The notes: generated by a model not told the origin, from the sequence alone. DNA of 64,000 bases from Fibrella forsythiae (GCF_017353175.1 NZ_JAFMYW010000007.1:310001-374000); one strand, 5' to 3'; counted from the first letter of the stretch, positions 27,818 through 37,098 are shown. Numbers and translations: made by a program.

Positions 27818-29074
27818 TCAGGCGCTCGCCCACACTTGGGCTAGGTGAACAACCACTTCGGCGGCTTTCTGCATGTCCTGCACCGAAACCCATTCCTGAC
27901 GGGAGTGAAAGGCGTGTTCACCAGCGAAGATATTGGGACAGGGCAGCCCCATGAACGACAGGCGTGAACCGTCGGTACCACCCCGAATGCTCCGCCGGTT
28001 GGGCGTAAGGCCTGCCCGACGAATGGCCTCCAGGGCATGACCAACCACCGCCGGATGCCGATCCAACACCTCCTTCATGTTTCTATACTGCTCTGTTACA
28101 GAGAACGTTGCCGTTGAATTCGGATAATCGGCCAGCACCTTGTTTAACAGGTTCTGGAGCAACGTTTCGTGTTCGTGCAACCCCGCCGTTGTGAAATCGC
28201 GCACGATAAAACCCATCGTCACCCGATCCTGATTTCCCTCGATATTGGTTGGATGCACGAAGCCTTCTTTGCCCTCGGTCGTTTCGGGCGACAGTCGTTT
28301 CTGGGGGAGCCCTGCCAGGATATCGCCCGCGATTTTCAGCGCGTTTTCCAGCTTGCCTTTGGCGAAACCAGGGTGCGTACTCACGCCCTGAATGACAATT
28401 TTCACGCCATCGGCCGAAAACGTTTCGTCCTCCAACGTACCCAGCGACTCACCGTCGATCGTGTAGCCATAGGCTGCGTCGAGCTTTGTCATGTCGATGT
28501 TGGCCGTGCCTTTTCCGACTTCTTCATCGGGTGTGAATAGCAGGCGAATGCGGCCGTGCGGTACGTCAGGGTTTCTGACCAGATACTCGGTAGCCGCCAT
28601 AATTGCCGCCACGCCCGATTTGTTATCGGCACCCAGCAACGTGGTGCCGCTGGCCGTGATGATATCGTTGCCGATCTGTGCCGACAAATCGGGGTGGTCT
28701 TTCTGCCGAATGACGATAGGCGCATCACCCGCATCAGCCACATCGGGCAGCACGATATCGGCACCATCCCACTGATAATGAATCACGGGCTTCACCCCGG
28801 CTCCGGTCACGTCGGGCGAGGTATCCATGTGGGCGCAGAAGCAGATAACAGGTACGTTGTGTAGCCCCGCAGTAGCCGGAATGGTGGCGTAGATGTAGCC
28901 AAAGTCATCAAGGGCGGCATCTGTGATACCCAGATCGAGCAGTTCCTGCACGAGCACACGGCCAAGGTCTTTCTGTTTTTCCGTAGTTGGACTCGCCGAA
29001 GACTGCGGGTCTGACTGGGTATCGATCTGAACGTACCTGATAAATCGGTCGGTGAGTGTTTCAGCGTTTATCAT
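27818..29074 (-). CDS. pepT: Peptidase T (tripeptidase)
   Basis: A typical PepT of 418 residues. The M20 metallopeptidase signatures are CFCAHMDTSPDV (first metal ligand), GADNKSGVAAIMA, TPDEEVGKGTANI and, near the end, GGTDGSRLSFMGLPCPNIF with HAFHSRQEWVSV. It removes N-terminal residues from tripeptides in the cytosol using zinc. Part of a leftward cluster; 13 bases separate it from the MazG-like gene upstream. Confidence 0.96.
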   Translation of the reverse strand: MINAETLTDRFIRYVQIDTQSDPQSSASPTTEKQKDLGRVLVQELLDLGITDAALDDFGYIYATIPATAGLHNVPVICFCAHMDTSPDVTGAGVKPVIHYQWDGADIVLPDVADAGDAPIVIRQKDHPDLSAQIGNDIITASGTTLLGADNKSGVAAIMAATEYLVRNPDVPHGRIRLLFTPDEEVGKGTANIDMTKLDAAYGYTIDGESLGTLEDETFSADGVKIVIQGVSTHPGFAKGKLENALKIAGDILAGLPQKRLSPETTEGKEGFVHPTNIEGNQDRVTMGFIVRDFTTAGLHEHETLLQNLLNKVLADYPNSTATFSVTEQYRNMKEVLDRHPAVVGHALEAIRRAGLTPNRRSIRGGTDGSRLSFMGLPCPNIFAGEHAFHSRQEWVSVQDMQKAAEVVVHLAQVWASA

Positions 29075-29087
29075 AACGGATCTGCAT

Positions 29088-29555
29088 TTAGGCCTCTAGA
29101 ATTGTAGCCAGGTTAGCTGGCGAATAATTAACGTTTTTGAGCGTCTTCCGGTCGGCATCGCGGTATACCAGGTATTTACCGTCCGATTCCACATAGTGAC
29201 AGGGAAACCCTTTTGCGGTGTACTGAGCCACTGTCGCTTCAGCTTCCTCAATGGTCAGGCAGGCCTTACTCATATTAGACCGCTGTACTTCGTTGAACAA
29301 CTCATTGAATTTAGAACCTAATCCGAATTCCAATACAGCACCCGATAATACGTATTGTAGATCGCAGAGCGCATCAGCAATGTCAACCAGGTTTTTTTGA
29401 GCAATAGCTTCGCGTAATTCGTCTAGTTCTTCGGCCAGTAAGGAAATGCGTAAGCCGCAACGCGCTTCAGACGGAATTTGTGGCGAATCGAGAACAGGCG
29501 CGTGAAAAGTGCGGTGGAATTCGGCCACGGCATTCAGTGAATCAGGTGAAATCAT
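29088..29555 (-). CDS. MazG-like nucleotide pyrophosphohydrolase
   Basis: The protein has 155 residues. The metal-binding ExxE...ExxD pattern of all-alpha NTP pyrophosphohydrolases is seen in LAEELDELREAI and DIADALCDLQYVL. It is likely a house-cleaning enzyme hydrolysing nucleotides in the cytosol; close relatives are annotated as phosphoribosyl-ATP pyrophosphatase-like or phosphohydrolase MazG-like, and the substrate is not determined by sequence. The C-terminal half (DGKYLVYRDADRKTLKNVNY) is typical of this Bacteroidota group. Confidence 0.85.
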   Translation of the reverse strand: MISPDSLNAVAEFHRTFHAPVLDSPQIPSEARCGLRISLLAEELDELREAIAQKNLVDIADALCDLQYVLSGAVLEFGLGSKFNELFNEVQRSNMSKACLTIEEAEATVAQYTAKGFPCHYVESDGKYLVYRDADRKTLKNVNYSPANLATILEA

Positions 29556-29593
29556 AGTGGAATAAATAACGGCGGAATAACAAGCCGGAATCG

Positions 29594-30172
29594 TTAAAAA
29601 CTAGCAGGTAATAAATTCGTTTTAATGAGTTTAATGGAGATGGCCAGCAGAATGATACCAAATATTTTTCGGAGCACGTTCAGCCCACCCGGTCCAATTC
29701 GGTCTTCGAGCCATTCCGACGATTTAAGTACGATATAGACCAGCAGCAGGTTCAGCACTATACCAACCAGAATATTAACCGTTTGATATTCAGCCCGCAA
29801 AGAAATCAACGTCGTTAACGTACCTGCCCCAGCAATAAGCGGAAAGGCAATGGGAACGATGTGTGCAGCACCGTCGGCCTCTACTTCTGATTTAAAAATT
29901 GTTCGCCCAAGAATCATTTCCAGACCGATCAGGAAAATAATCAGTGCACCCGCTACGGCAAATGATGCTACATCGACACCAAATAATTTCAGGATACGTT
30001 CGCCCAGAAAAAGAAACGCAATCATTAGCACTCCCGATGCAAACGTAGCGCGTTCGGCTTCTATTTTTCCTACTTTTTTACGCAGGTCAATCAGCACCGG
30101 AAGCGAACCAAGAATATCGATTACCGAAAAAAGAATCAGCGTAACGGAGATAATTTCTTTAAAGACGAGCAT
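29594..30172 (-). CDS. MarC family integral membrane protein
   Basis: The protein has 192 residues with six hydrophobic helices. The family patterns are LFSVIDILGSLPVLIDL near the start, VAGALIIFLIGLEMILG and VPIAFPLIAGAGTLTTLI. MarC/UPF0056 proteins sit in the inner membrane and have no settled function despite the historical link to multiple antibiotic resistance. In the same leftward cluster as pepT and aroQ. Confidence 0.92.
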   Translation of the reverse strand: MLVFKEIISVTLILFSVIDILGSLPVLIDLRKKVGKIEAERATFASGVLMIAFLFLGERILKLFGVDVASFAVAGALIIFLIGLEMILGRTIFKSEVEADGAAHIVPIAFPLIAGAGTLTTLISLRAEYQTVNILVGIVLNLLLVYIVLKSSEWLEDRIGPGGLNVLRKIFGIILLAISIKLIKTNLLPASF

Positions 30173-30236
30173 AGCGTGGTGGCATCAATCGGTAAGGCCG
30201 AAACTCCAGATTCGGTAGACGTAGTATCGCTTATTT

Positions 30237-31268
30237 CTACCAAAGCTGGAGCGTTGGCCATACGCGTAAGAACCGTTTCAATTCGTTTATTTCTTCATCC
30301 GAAATTGCTGGAAAATTCGCAATTCTGAACGTTGTATTCTTCCAGTCGCCGTAGCCATTCCCAAGCAAAAGCCCGGCCTGTTTGGCCAACTTCTTTACGG
30401 CACTAATATCGGCTTCTGACCCTTCAACGGCAATAACCGTATCAGACCGTTGCGCGGCATCGCTGATCAATAATCGGAACGGCGAGTCGGCCAGTTCCTG
30501 CTCGAAAAACGTGTACCAGGATTCGGCGCGCTGTTTCGTCACCGCATCGATTACGTCGATTGGTGGCACCTGTTCCAGTATGGCTTTTAACAGGTAGATA
30601 CCCAGGCCATTGGGCGTGTAGGGCGTCTGAAATTTCTCGAAATTTTCGTGGAGAAACAGCAGGCTATTGTAGTGGTCATTTTCGCCAATCTCTTCAGCCC
30701 GCCGTAATGCCCGGGGCGAATAAATCAGTACGGCCAGCCCGGCCGGCAACCCGAAACATTTCTGAACAGACGCAAACCAGACATCGGCCAGCGACCACTC
30801 GAGCACAATGCCTGCCATGGATGAAACAGCATCAACGGCGATCAGGGCATCCGGAAAGGTATGGCGAAACTCGGCCAGTGCGGGCATACGTACCTGCGTA
30901 CCATTGGATGTTTCGTTTTGTACTATGCACAACACGTCGGCCTCATCGGGCCGATGCATCGGTTTCAGCTTATGGGCATATTCCATCCACTTTTTACCGA
31001 ATGCGCCGCTGTACGGGTGTAGGCTCGATTGCTTCGTCAACGACTGCGCCACAATCTCCCAGCATTCGGTTGCCGACGACACCAGCGCCACGTGGTAGGT
31101 CTCAGGTACGTTCAGTTTCGCCTTCAGGGCGCGAATTGCCCCTTCCGTTATGGCCATAAACTCCGGGCTGCGGTGGTTCATGCTGACAATACCTGACTGG
31201 CAGGCTTCTGCCGCAAACCCGGCTACCTGCGGGTAAATTTTGGATGGGCCCGGATAGAAGGTGATCAT
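30237..31268 (-). CDS. Class V aminotransferase (SerC-like)
   Basis: The protein has 343 residues. The family opening FYPGPSKIYPQV, HRSPEF, the PLP lysine in FASVQKCFGLPAGLAVL, and DAVSSMAG with aspartate for the cofactor nitrogen are present. It resembles phosphoserine aminotransferases of the alanine-glyoxylate type; whether it makes serine is uncertain, because the Bacteroidota serC is often a separate, larger enzyme. It lies in the leftward run 64 bases upstream of MarC and after aroQ. Confidence 0.8.
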   Translation of the reverse strand: MITFYPGPSKIYPQVAGFAAEACQSGIVSMNHRSPEFMAITEGAIRALKAKLNVPETYHVALVSSATECWEIVAQSLTKQSSLHPYSGAFGKKWMEYAHKLKPMHRPDEADVLCIVQNETSNGTQVRMPALAEFRHTFPDALIAVDAVSSMAGIVLEWSLADVWFASVQKCFGLPAGLAVLIYSPRALRRAEEIGENDHYNSLLFLHENFEKFQTPYTPNGLGIYLLKAILEQVPPIDVIDAVTKQRAESWYTFFEQELADSPFRLLISDAAQRSDTVIAVEGSEADISAVKKLAKQAGLLLGNGYGDWKNTTFRIANFPAISDEEINELKRFLRVWPTLQLW

Positions 31269-31314
31269 GATTCAGTCGTGAGTTAACAAGTATCACTAGC
31301 GTTGCTTAGGTACG

Positions 31315-31773
31315 TTATCGGCCAGAGCCCTTGCTAACTGGCACCTGTTCGTTGCTCATTGTTAAAGCTCTGATAGCCAACTCATAACCCTGAAGCCCTA
31401 AGCCCAGAATGACGCCTTTACACTTGGCCGATAAATAGCTGTGATGACGGTATGTTTCGCGGGCGTGTACGTTGCTGATGTGCACTTCTACCGCCGGTGC
31501 CGTAACGGCCGAGAGCGCATCGGCCAGCGCAATAGATGTGTGTGTGTATGCCCCCGCATTGATCACGATTCCATCGACGGTGAAACCCAGTTCATGAATT
31601 TTATCGATCAGTTCGCCTTCGTGGTTCGACTGAAAATAGCGGAGCTGCACATCCGGAAACAGCGGTTCAACGGTTTTCAGGTAGTCGAGAAACGTTTGGC
31701 TGCCGTATATGTGTGGTTCGCGTTTGCCAAGTAAATTCAGGTTTGGGCCGTTTATGATCAGAATCGTAGTCAT
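31315..31773 (-). CDS. aroQ: Type II 3-dehydroquinate dehydratase
   Basis: The start at 31773 ([20 protein letters not shown]) was chosen because the family begins here; an upstream Met at 31818 gives a non-homologous extension. The protein has 152 residues and carries the catalytic Tyr in [38 protein letters not shown] and [14 protein letters not shown]. It forms a dodecamer converting 3-dehydroquinate to 3-dehydroshikimate in chorismate synthesis. It is divergent from xerD with 100 bases between them and leads the leftward run. Confidence 0.96.
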   Translation of the reverse strand: MTTILIINGPNLNLLGKREPHIYGSQTFLDYLKTVEPLFPDVQLRYFQSNHEGELIDKIHELGFTVDGIVINAGAYTHTSIALADALSAVTAPAVEVHISNVHARETYRHHSYLSAKCKGVILGLGLQGYELAIRALTMSNEQVPVSKGSGR

Positions 31774-31873
31774 GGTTGTCGTGCGGTTGTCGCCACCGCA
31801 AAGTAACGGGGCCAACACCGATTATTCACAAACAGGCGGTGTTTTCAGCCGCAAAACCGACTTTTACAGGATC

Positions 31874-32776
31874 ATGTGGGAACGGTATAGCAACGCGTTT
31901 AAAAATTACATGCGGCTCGAACGGTCGCTGTCAGAAAACTCCATCGACGCTTATCTGCACGATGTGGCGCGGCTGCACGAGTACATTCAACACACACATC
32001 CAGACATTGGGCCATTGGCGGTACACGAAGGCCATATTTCCGGTTTTTTACAATACATTGGCGAACTGGGTCTTGTGGCACATAGTCAGGCCCGGATGCT
32101 ATCGGGCGTGAAGGCTTTTTTCAAATACCTCTTGCTCGAAAACCTGATTCAGCACGACCCCGCCCACCGGATTGAGGGTCCAAAGCTGGGCCGAAAACTG
32201 CCCGACACGCTCAGTTTTCCCGAAATAGAACAGATGTTGGCGGCCATCGATCTGTCGACACCCGCTGGCCCCCGTGATCGGGCGGCGCTGGAAGTACTCT
32301 ACAGCTCGGGCTTGCGGGTATCCGAACTGCTCGACCTCAAACTGACCGACTGCTACTTTGATTCGGGCTTCGTGCGGGTGATGGGCAAAGGCAACAAAGC
32401 CCGGCTGGTTCCCATTGGTGGCGATGCCATCAAGTACACGACGCTGTATGTAGCCCATACTCGTAGCCAGATCGATATACAAAAGGGAGATGAAGACACA
32501 CTGTTCCTGAACCGGCGCGGCACCAAACTCTCACGGATTACGATGTTTACCACTATAAAAACGCTGGCCGCCACGGCTGGCATTACGAAAACGATCAGCC
32601 CGCACACGTTTCGGCATTCGTTCGCCACGCACCTGATCGAGGGGGGGGCTGACCTGCGCGCCGTTCAGCAAATGCTTGGTCACGAGTCAATTACCACCAC
32701 CGAAATCTACACCCACCTGGATCGTGACTACCTCAAGCAAACATTGACCGATTTCCACCCCAGAGGCCGAAAATGA
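31874..32776 (+). CDS. xerD: Site-specific tyrosine recombinase XerD
   Basis: The start at 31874 (MWERYSNAFKNYMRLERSLS) gives exactly 300 residues; the frame is open further upstream to 31709, across aroQ, but that part is not homologous. The six catalytic residues are Arg 148, Lys 172, His 244, Arg 247, His 270 and Tyr 279, the same numbering as E. coli XerD. It resolves chromosome dimers at dif with XerC. It is the housekeeping enzyme rather than a phage integrase, given length and context. Confidence 0.95.
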   Translation: MWERYSNAFKNYMRLERSLSENSIDAYLHDVARLHEYIQHTHPDIGPLAVHEGHISGFLQYIGELGLVAHSQARMLSGVKAFFKYLLLENLIQHDPAHRIEGPKLGRKLPDTLSFPEIEQMLAAIDLSTPAGPRDRAALEVLYSSGLRVSELLDLKLTDCYFDSGFVRVMGKGNKARLVPIGGDAIKYTTLYVAHTRSQIDIQKGDEDTLFLNRRGTKLSRITMFTTIKTLAATAGITKTISPHTFRHSFATHLIEGGADLRAVQQMLGHESITTTEIYTHLDRDYLKQTLTDFHPRGRK

Positions 32777-32898
32777 ACGTTGATTAGCAGCTTCCTACGT
32801 TTAGTAATTTTCAGGTGACCCGTTCCAACCATTCTGCCGGATGGTGAATCTCACCCGCGTCGAACGCGTTATATCTCCCTGAAAAAATACTCTGCTCC

Positions 32899-34392
32899 AT
32901 GAAGAAGCTATTCCTTTTTGCCGCTGTGATAACCCTGATGGGTGGCTGCACAAAATCGTATGAGGGTGCTGGGCCCTATCTTACCTCTAGCTTCAGCACA
33001 AACGGTGGTTTCGGCACTACCAGCACTGAACAGTACAACCCAATTACTGAGAATCCGTTTGTAGACGTCAGCAAGGAAGCTATTTCTACCTTTTCTATTG
33101 ATGCCGATGGTGGCTCATACGCCAATGTGCGTCGGTTCTTAACGGCTGGTCAACTGCCTCTCGTCGATGCGATCCGTACGGAAGAACTGGTTAATTATTT
33201 CCCCTTCCAGTATGCTGACCCGGCCAATGGCGAGCCGATTACCGTGAACGGGGAGGTAAGCGGGTGCCCATGGGACGACACCCATAAACTGATTCGGGTT
33301 GGGCTGAAGGGGAAATCAACCGCTATGGCCGACCTGCCGCCATCCAACATCGTTCTGTTGATAGATGTGTCTGGTTCGATGAGCGACGCCAATAAGCTCC
33401 CCCTGTTGAAAGAAGCGCTGCCCACTTTTGTCGACAATCTGCGATCGCAGGATAAGCTGTCGATCGTAACCTACGCCGGGCAGGCCGGTGTACCACTTGA
33501 GGCCACCAGTGGGGCCGATAAGGGGAAGATCAAATCAGCCATTGCTCAGTTAGGCGCAGGGGGTAGTACGGCGGGCGCACAGGGTATTAACAGAGCCTAT
33601 GAGATTGCTGAGCAAAACTACGTTCAGGGGGGCAACAACCGGGTGATTCTGATGACAGACGGCGATTTCAATGTCGGCATAAGCAGCCAGACCGCGTTGG
33701 TTGGCCTGATCGAAAGCAAGCGGGACAAAGGCATTTTTCTGACCACCGTGGGTGTTGGCACGGGCAACCTCAACGAAGGCATGATGGAACAGGTAGCCAA
33801 CAAAGGCAATGGAAATTTTGAATACATCGACAATCTGAAGCAGGCTCAGAAGGTCTTCGTCAATGAATTCAGTAAGTTTTACACGGTAGCCCAGGACGTC
33901 AAGGTGCAGATTGCCTTCAACCCGGATCAGGTGAAGGCATATCGGTTGATTGGGTACGAAAACCGGCTTCTGAAAAGCGATGACTTTGTTGACGATAAAA
34001 AAGATGCCGGTGAGATTAATGCCGGTCAGACCATCACAGCCCTTTACGAACTGATTCCAGCCGCCACAACCGGAACGCCGGGACAGATTGACAGTAAATC
34101 GATACCCACCTTCACGATTAACTTCCGGTATAAAACGCCAACTGCAGCCACGAGCCAGGCACTTAGTTTACAAATTTTCGATCTGGATAATGGCTTCTCC
34201 TATGCCAGCGAGAATATGCGGTTTGCTGCTTCGGTAGCAGCCTATGGCCTATTGCTTCGAAAATCGGCCTACAAAGGCAACGCCTCCTTCGACAAAGTAC
34301 GTACCTGGGCCACCGCGTCGATGACCTACGATCCGTACGGCTACCGTAAGGATTTTCTCCAGTTGCTGAACAAAGCCAGTCAGTTGCAGTAA
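32899..34392 (+). CDS. von Willebrand factor A domain lipoprotein (YfbK-like)
   Basis: The protein has 497 residues with a signal peptide and lipobox (LMGGC). After a short linker comes the YfbK N-terminal domain (NPFVDVSKEAISTFSIDADGG), a VWA domain with MIDAS motif DVSGSMSD (about residue 155) and a C-terminal DUF3520 domain (VKVQIAFNPDQVKAYRLIGYENRLL). It is an envelope protein thought to bind ligands via a metal ion; the partner is unknown. It is transcribed alone and followed by a hairpin. Confidence 0.93.
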   Translation: MKKLFLFAAVITLMGGCTKSYEGAGPYLTSSFSTNGGFGTTSTEQYNPITENPFVDVSKEAISTFSIDADGGSYANVRRFLTAGQLPLVDAIRTEELVNYFPFQYADPANGEPITVNGEVSGCPWDDTHKLIRVGLKGKSTAMADLPPSNIVLLIDVSGSMSDANKLPLLKEALPTFVDNLRSQDKLSIVTYAGQAGVPLEATSGADKGKIKSAIAQLGAGGSTAGAQGINRAYEIAEQNYVQGGNNRVILMTDGDFNVGISSQTALVGLIESKRDKGIFLTTVGVGTGNLNEGMMEQVANKGNGNFEYIDNLKQAQKVFVNEFSKFYTVAQDVKVQIAFNPDQVKAYRLIGYENRLLKSDDFVDDKKDAGEINAGQTITALYELIPAATTGTPGQIDSKSIPTFTINFRYKTPTAATSQALSLQIFDLDNGFSYASENMRFAASVAAYGLLLRKSAYKGNASFDKVRTWATASMTYDPYGYRKDFLQLLNKASQLQ

Positions 34393-34422
34393 CTCGTTAC
34401 AGCTTGTCGATTCTACAGCCGT

Positions 34423-34474
34423 CACTATGGATATCCGGGGTAGCTCGAACGGGCTGCCCCGGATGTCCATAGTG
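34423..34474. terminator. Hairpin between convergent genes
   Basis: Eighteen-base arms with one G-U type mismatch (34423-34440 and 34457-34474) enclose a 16-base loop, immediately after the VWA gene and abutting the stop of the convergent gene at 34479. Confidence 0.7.
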
Positions 34475-34478
34475 GTAT

Positions 34479-35012
34479 TTAGGCCTCTACCCCGCCCTTT
34501 TCGCCGACAAAGGATTGTTCGGTGTTTTTGAACAGGAGGTTGAATGAGGTCAAGCTCCCATAAATACGGGTAATGTATTGTTGGATGCTTACTTTTTCTT
34601 CATCGTCGAGGCCGCTGGCATTAACGCGTTGTTCAAGGACACGCAGCCGGTCGCGAACCATGACGATCTTATGGAAGAAAGCGTCGATGGGCATTTCCTT
34701 GCTGGCGAGGTCGGTTCGGCCCGGTTTCATGATCAGTTTACCGCCCTTCCATTTGTCACCCAGCGGCACGATTTCAGTTAGGCCGCCCCATTTCTGTAGC
34801 ACCCGCGACAGTGCCTGTTCTACATCGAGCAGGCTTACCAGATCACCATCAGGCTCAATGGCTTCGATCACCTCGAACGGTGCCGTAAAGGCCAGCAGTT
34901 TCACTCCTTCGTCCATGAAGGTGACGGTGTAGCCGTTGGTTTTCAGGTTGATAATTACCCCATGTCCAAACTCAGGGTGACGAATGCGGGAGCCAATGCC
35001 GAGGAGTTGCAT
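34479..35012 (-). CDS. Helicase-tudor-like (PcrA/UvrD C-terminal-like) hypothetical protein
   Basis: The Met at 35012 gives 177 residues; the frame runs further up to 35084, but MQLLGIGSRIRHPEFGHGVI is the natural start. The first 50 residues resemble the tudor-like module (G.GSRIRHPEFGHGVI ... YTVTFMDEGVKLL) found at the end of PcrA/UvrD helicases and RapA, which binds RNA polymerase. The rest is helical (MVRDRLRVLEQRVNASGLDD), perhaps a coiled coil. I know no name for this protein. It may contact RNA polymerase, but this is inferred. Confidence 0.65.
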   Translation of the reverse strand: MQLLGIGSRIRHPEFGHGVIINLKTNGYTVTFMDEGVKLLAFTAPFEVIEAIEPDGDLVSLLDVEQALSRVLQKWGGLTEIVPLGDKWKGGKLIMKPGRTDLASKEMPIDAFFHKIVMVRDRLRVLEQRVNASGLDDEEKVSIQQYITRIYGSLTSFNLLFKNTEQSFVGEKGGVEA

Positions 35013-35121
35013 ATATGTTATGAGTCGTACGTAAGAAAGAGTCGTTAGCCGTAAGTCGCGCTGCAGTAGAACGTACCTGATCATTTACCCACAGTTAACG
35101 ACTTACGTCTTCTGTTCACCT

Positions 35122-36330
35122 ATGACTAAAATTATGCCAAATGCGTACATTCAGGCCATGATTCAGCAACAACTTGATCTTTACTGTCAGCGCAGCCAGT
35201 ATACGTACCCAGCCGACGCCCATTATCTGAATTGCGCCACGCGTGCGCCCTTGAGCAAAGCCGTTGCGCAGGCCGGCCTCGACGCCATTCACGTGCAGAC
35301 GAACCCGATGGGCTTAACGCCCGACGATTTTTTCAGTGGAGGGATCCTTGTCCGGCAGCTTTTTGCCCAACTCATCAACCAGCCCGACCCCAACCGAATT
35401 GCCATTATTCCGGCTATCTCCTACGGTATGGCGGTGGTGGCGCGCAACCTGCCCAACAAACCCGGCTTGCAGGCCGGGCAACGCATCGTTCTCATCGGCA
35501 GTGAGTTCCCGTCAGATGTGTATGCCTGGGATCGGGTCAGCGTGACCGAGAAACTGACGATTCATACCGTCGACATGCCCGACACCCTGCCCGCAGCTGA
35601 TGCCTGGAACGAGGCTATTCTGGCCGCTATTACGCCCGAAACAGCGCTGGTTGTGGCCCCAATGATTCACTGGATGTATGGTACTCGGTTCGATCTGGAG
35701 GCCATCGGCCAACGCTGCCGGGAAGTTGGTGCCTGGCTGGCGGTAGACGGAACGCAGAGTGTGGGGGCCATGCCCTTCGACTGGCAACGTATTCAGCCCG
35801 ATGCCCTGGTTTGCGCCAGTTACAAATGGATGATGGGCCCCTATTCACAGGGGTTGGCCTGTTACGGGCCTGCCTTCGACGGCGGCATTCCGTTAGAAGA
35901 AGCCTGGATGAACCGGCTCGATAGTAACCAGTTTCACCGGCTCGACCAGTACCAGCCTACATACCGCCCCGGTGCGTATCGGTACAATGTGGGGGAGCAT
36001 ACACACTTTACCCAGATGCCAATGCTGGAAGCGGCCCTGCGCCAGATTATAGACTACCAGCCCGAGCGTATCCAGCACTATTGCCGCAGCCTGATGGCTG
36101 ATGTTTTGCCGGAACTGGAATCGCTGGGCTATCAGATTGAGCCCGAAACGGGCCGTGGTCACCATTTGCTGGGAGTTTGGGTACCCAAAAATGCAGACTC
36201 GATGGCTATATCACGGGCATTACTGGCGCGTAATGTGTCTGTTTCGGCGCGCGGGCGGGCCATTCGTGTATCACCACATGTGTACAACACAGACACCGAC
36301 GCGCAGGCACTACTTGAGGCGTTAAGGTAG
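35122..36330 (+). CDS. Class V aminotransferase / cysteine desulfurase-like PLP enzyme
   Basis: The protein has 402 residues. YLNCATRAPLSKAV opens the fold; the PLP-binding Asp and His lie in WLAVDGTQSVGAMPFDW and the Schiff-base Lys in CASYKWMMGPYSQGLACY. The domain order fits the NifS/kynureninase-like class V group, with the substrate uncertain. Other in-frame Met codons lie at 35134 and 35158, so the exact start is not fixed. The end of the gene lies within an inverted repeat (36319-36394). Confidence 0.85.
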   Translation: MTKIMPNAYIQAMIQQQLDLYCQRSQYTYPADAHYLNCATRAPLSKAVAQAGLDAIHVQTNPMGLTPDDFFSGGILVRQLFAQLINQPDPNRIAIIPAISYGMAVVARNLPNKPGLQAGQRIVLIGSEFPSDVYAWDRVSVTEKLTIHTVDMPDTLPAADAWNEAILAAITPETALVVAPMIHWMYGTRFDLEAIGQRCREVGAWLAVDGTQSVGAMPFDWQRIQPDALVCASYKWMMGPYSQGLACYGPAFDGGIPLEEAWMNRLDSNQFHRLDQYQPTYRPGAYRYNVGEHTHFTQMPMLEAALRQIIDYQPERIQHYCRSLMADVLPELESLGYQIEPETGRGHHLLGVWVPKNADSMAISRALLARNVSVSARGRAIRVSPHVYNTDTDAQALLEALR

Positions 36331-36394
36331 TTTCAGGTACGTTGCCGAGTAGCAGAGTGGGCCAAAAGCAACGTACCTGAAACTACCTCAACGC
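36319..36394. terminator. Long hairpin built from inverted GGTACGTT octamers
   Basis: Perfect 21-base arms (36325-36345 and 36368-36388), extended by five more pairs after one mismatch. Each arm contains one copy of the dispersed octamer GGTACGTT/AACGTACC. It overlaps the last codons of the aminotransferase gene and abuts the convergent gene at 36395, so it is probably a bidirectional terminator. Confidence 0.75.
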
Positions 36395-36598
36395 TTATTT
36401 TCTGCTTACCGAATCCAGGCCAGTCGTGTCGATCAGGAGCGATCTGTCTTCGACACGGTTGCCGGGAAGGGCACGGGACGCCTGCTTTTTCTTATTCCAG
36501 GGAGCCGTTGTCCGGCTGGCCATATCGACGGTGAGCATCACGACCACCAGCGTGAAAGCGATGAAAATAATGATGAAGATGCGGCGGTTACGGTTCAT
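36395..36598 (-). CDS. Small single-pass membrane protein
   Basis: The protein has 67 residues: one N-terminal membrane helix (IFIIIFIAFTLVVVMLTVDM) and a basic, polar tail. Its ATG overlaps the TGA of the upstream SixA gene by four bases (36595-36598), supporting a real, coupled gene. I recognise no family. It may localise near the envelope or partner the phosphatase. Confidence 0.6.
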   Translation of the reverse strand: MNRNRRIFIIIFIAFTLVVVMLTVDMASRTTAPWNKKKQASRALPGNRVEDRSLLIDTTGLDSVSRK

Positions 36599-37098
36599 TG
36601 TTTCAGTAGTTCTTTCGGAGTAACGTAGAACTGCAGGAAACCCGTTCGGCCTGAGACTTCGGCCCAGTGCAAATTCTCGAACGTGATGGCCACCACGCTT
36701 CCTTTACTCATCGACCCCACGTCCTGATGGGTCAGGTATTCCGTGAAGTACGACACGTCGGGATTATGGCCAAACAGCATCACCGACTCGCAGGAATCCG
36801 GCAGGCTATTAACGGCTGCCAGATAGGCTTTAGGGCCACCCTCATAGAGTTTTTCGTCGAGTTCAACCGCTTCGGTCTCAACGCCCAACTGTTCGGCAAA
36901 CACCTTGGCCGTGTCTTTTGCCCGATGAGCCGTACTGCTAATCAGTCGGTTGGCAACGACTCCCTTCTCAGAGAGATACCGGCCAACACGTGCTGCGGCC
37001 ATGATACCTTCCGGAAGCAGTTCGCGGTCATGATCTCTCATAAAAGTAGCCCGGTCTTCTGCCTTCGCATGCCGAACAACGTATAAAGTACGCTTCAT
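36595..37098 (-). CDS. Phosphohistidine phosphatase SixA-like
   Basis: The protein has 167 residues, in the histidine phosphatase superfamily. The RHG-like motif VVRHAKAEDR is at residues 7-16 (catalytic His 10) and the second catalytic His lies in VMLFGHNPDVSYF. In E. coli SixA removes phosphate from phosphohistidine proteins. It overlaps the downstream small membrane protein by four bases, so the two are translated in a coupled manner. Confidence 0.88.
   Translation of the reverse strand: MKRTLYVVRHAKAEDRATFMRDHDRELLPEGIMAAARVGRYLSEKGVVANRLISSTAHRAKDTAKVFAEQLGVETEAVELDEKLYEGGPKAYLAAVNSLPDSCESVMLFGHNPDVSYFTEYLTHQDVGSMSKGSVVAITFENLHWAEVSGRTGFLQFYVTPKELLKQ

Noticed and set aside
31709-31873. 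Upstream start of xerD
   Set aside because: The extension reads antisense through aroQ; the 300-residue product from 31874 has canonical catalytic numbering.
31874-32776. Phage or island integrase
   Set aside because: Length of 300 residues, XerD-identical catalytic positions and chromosomal housekeeping neighbours indicate XerD.
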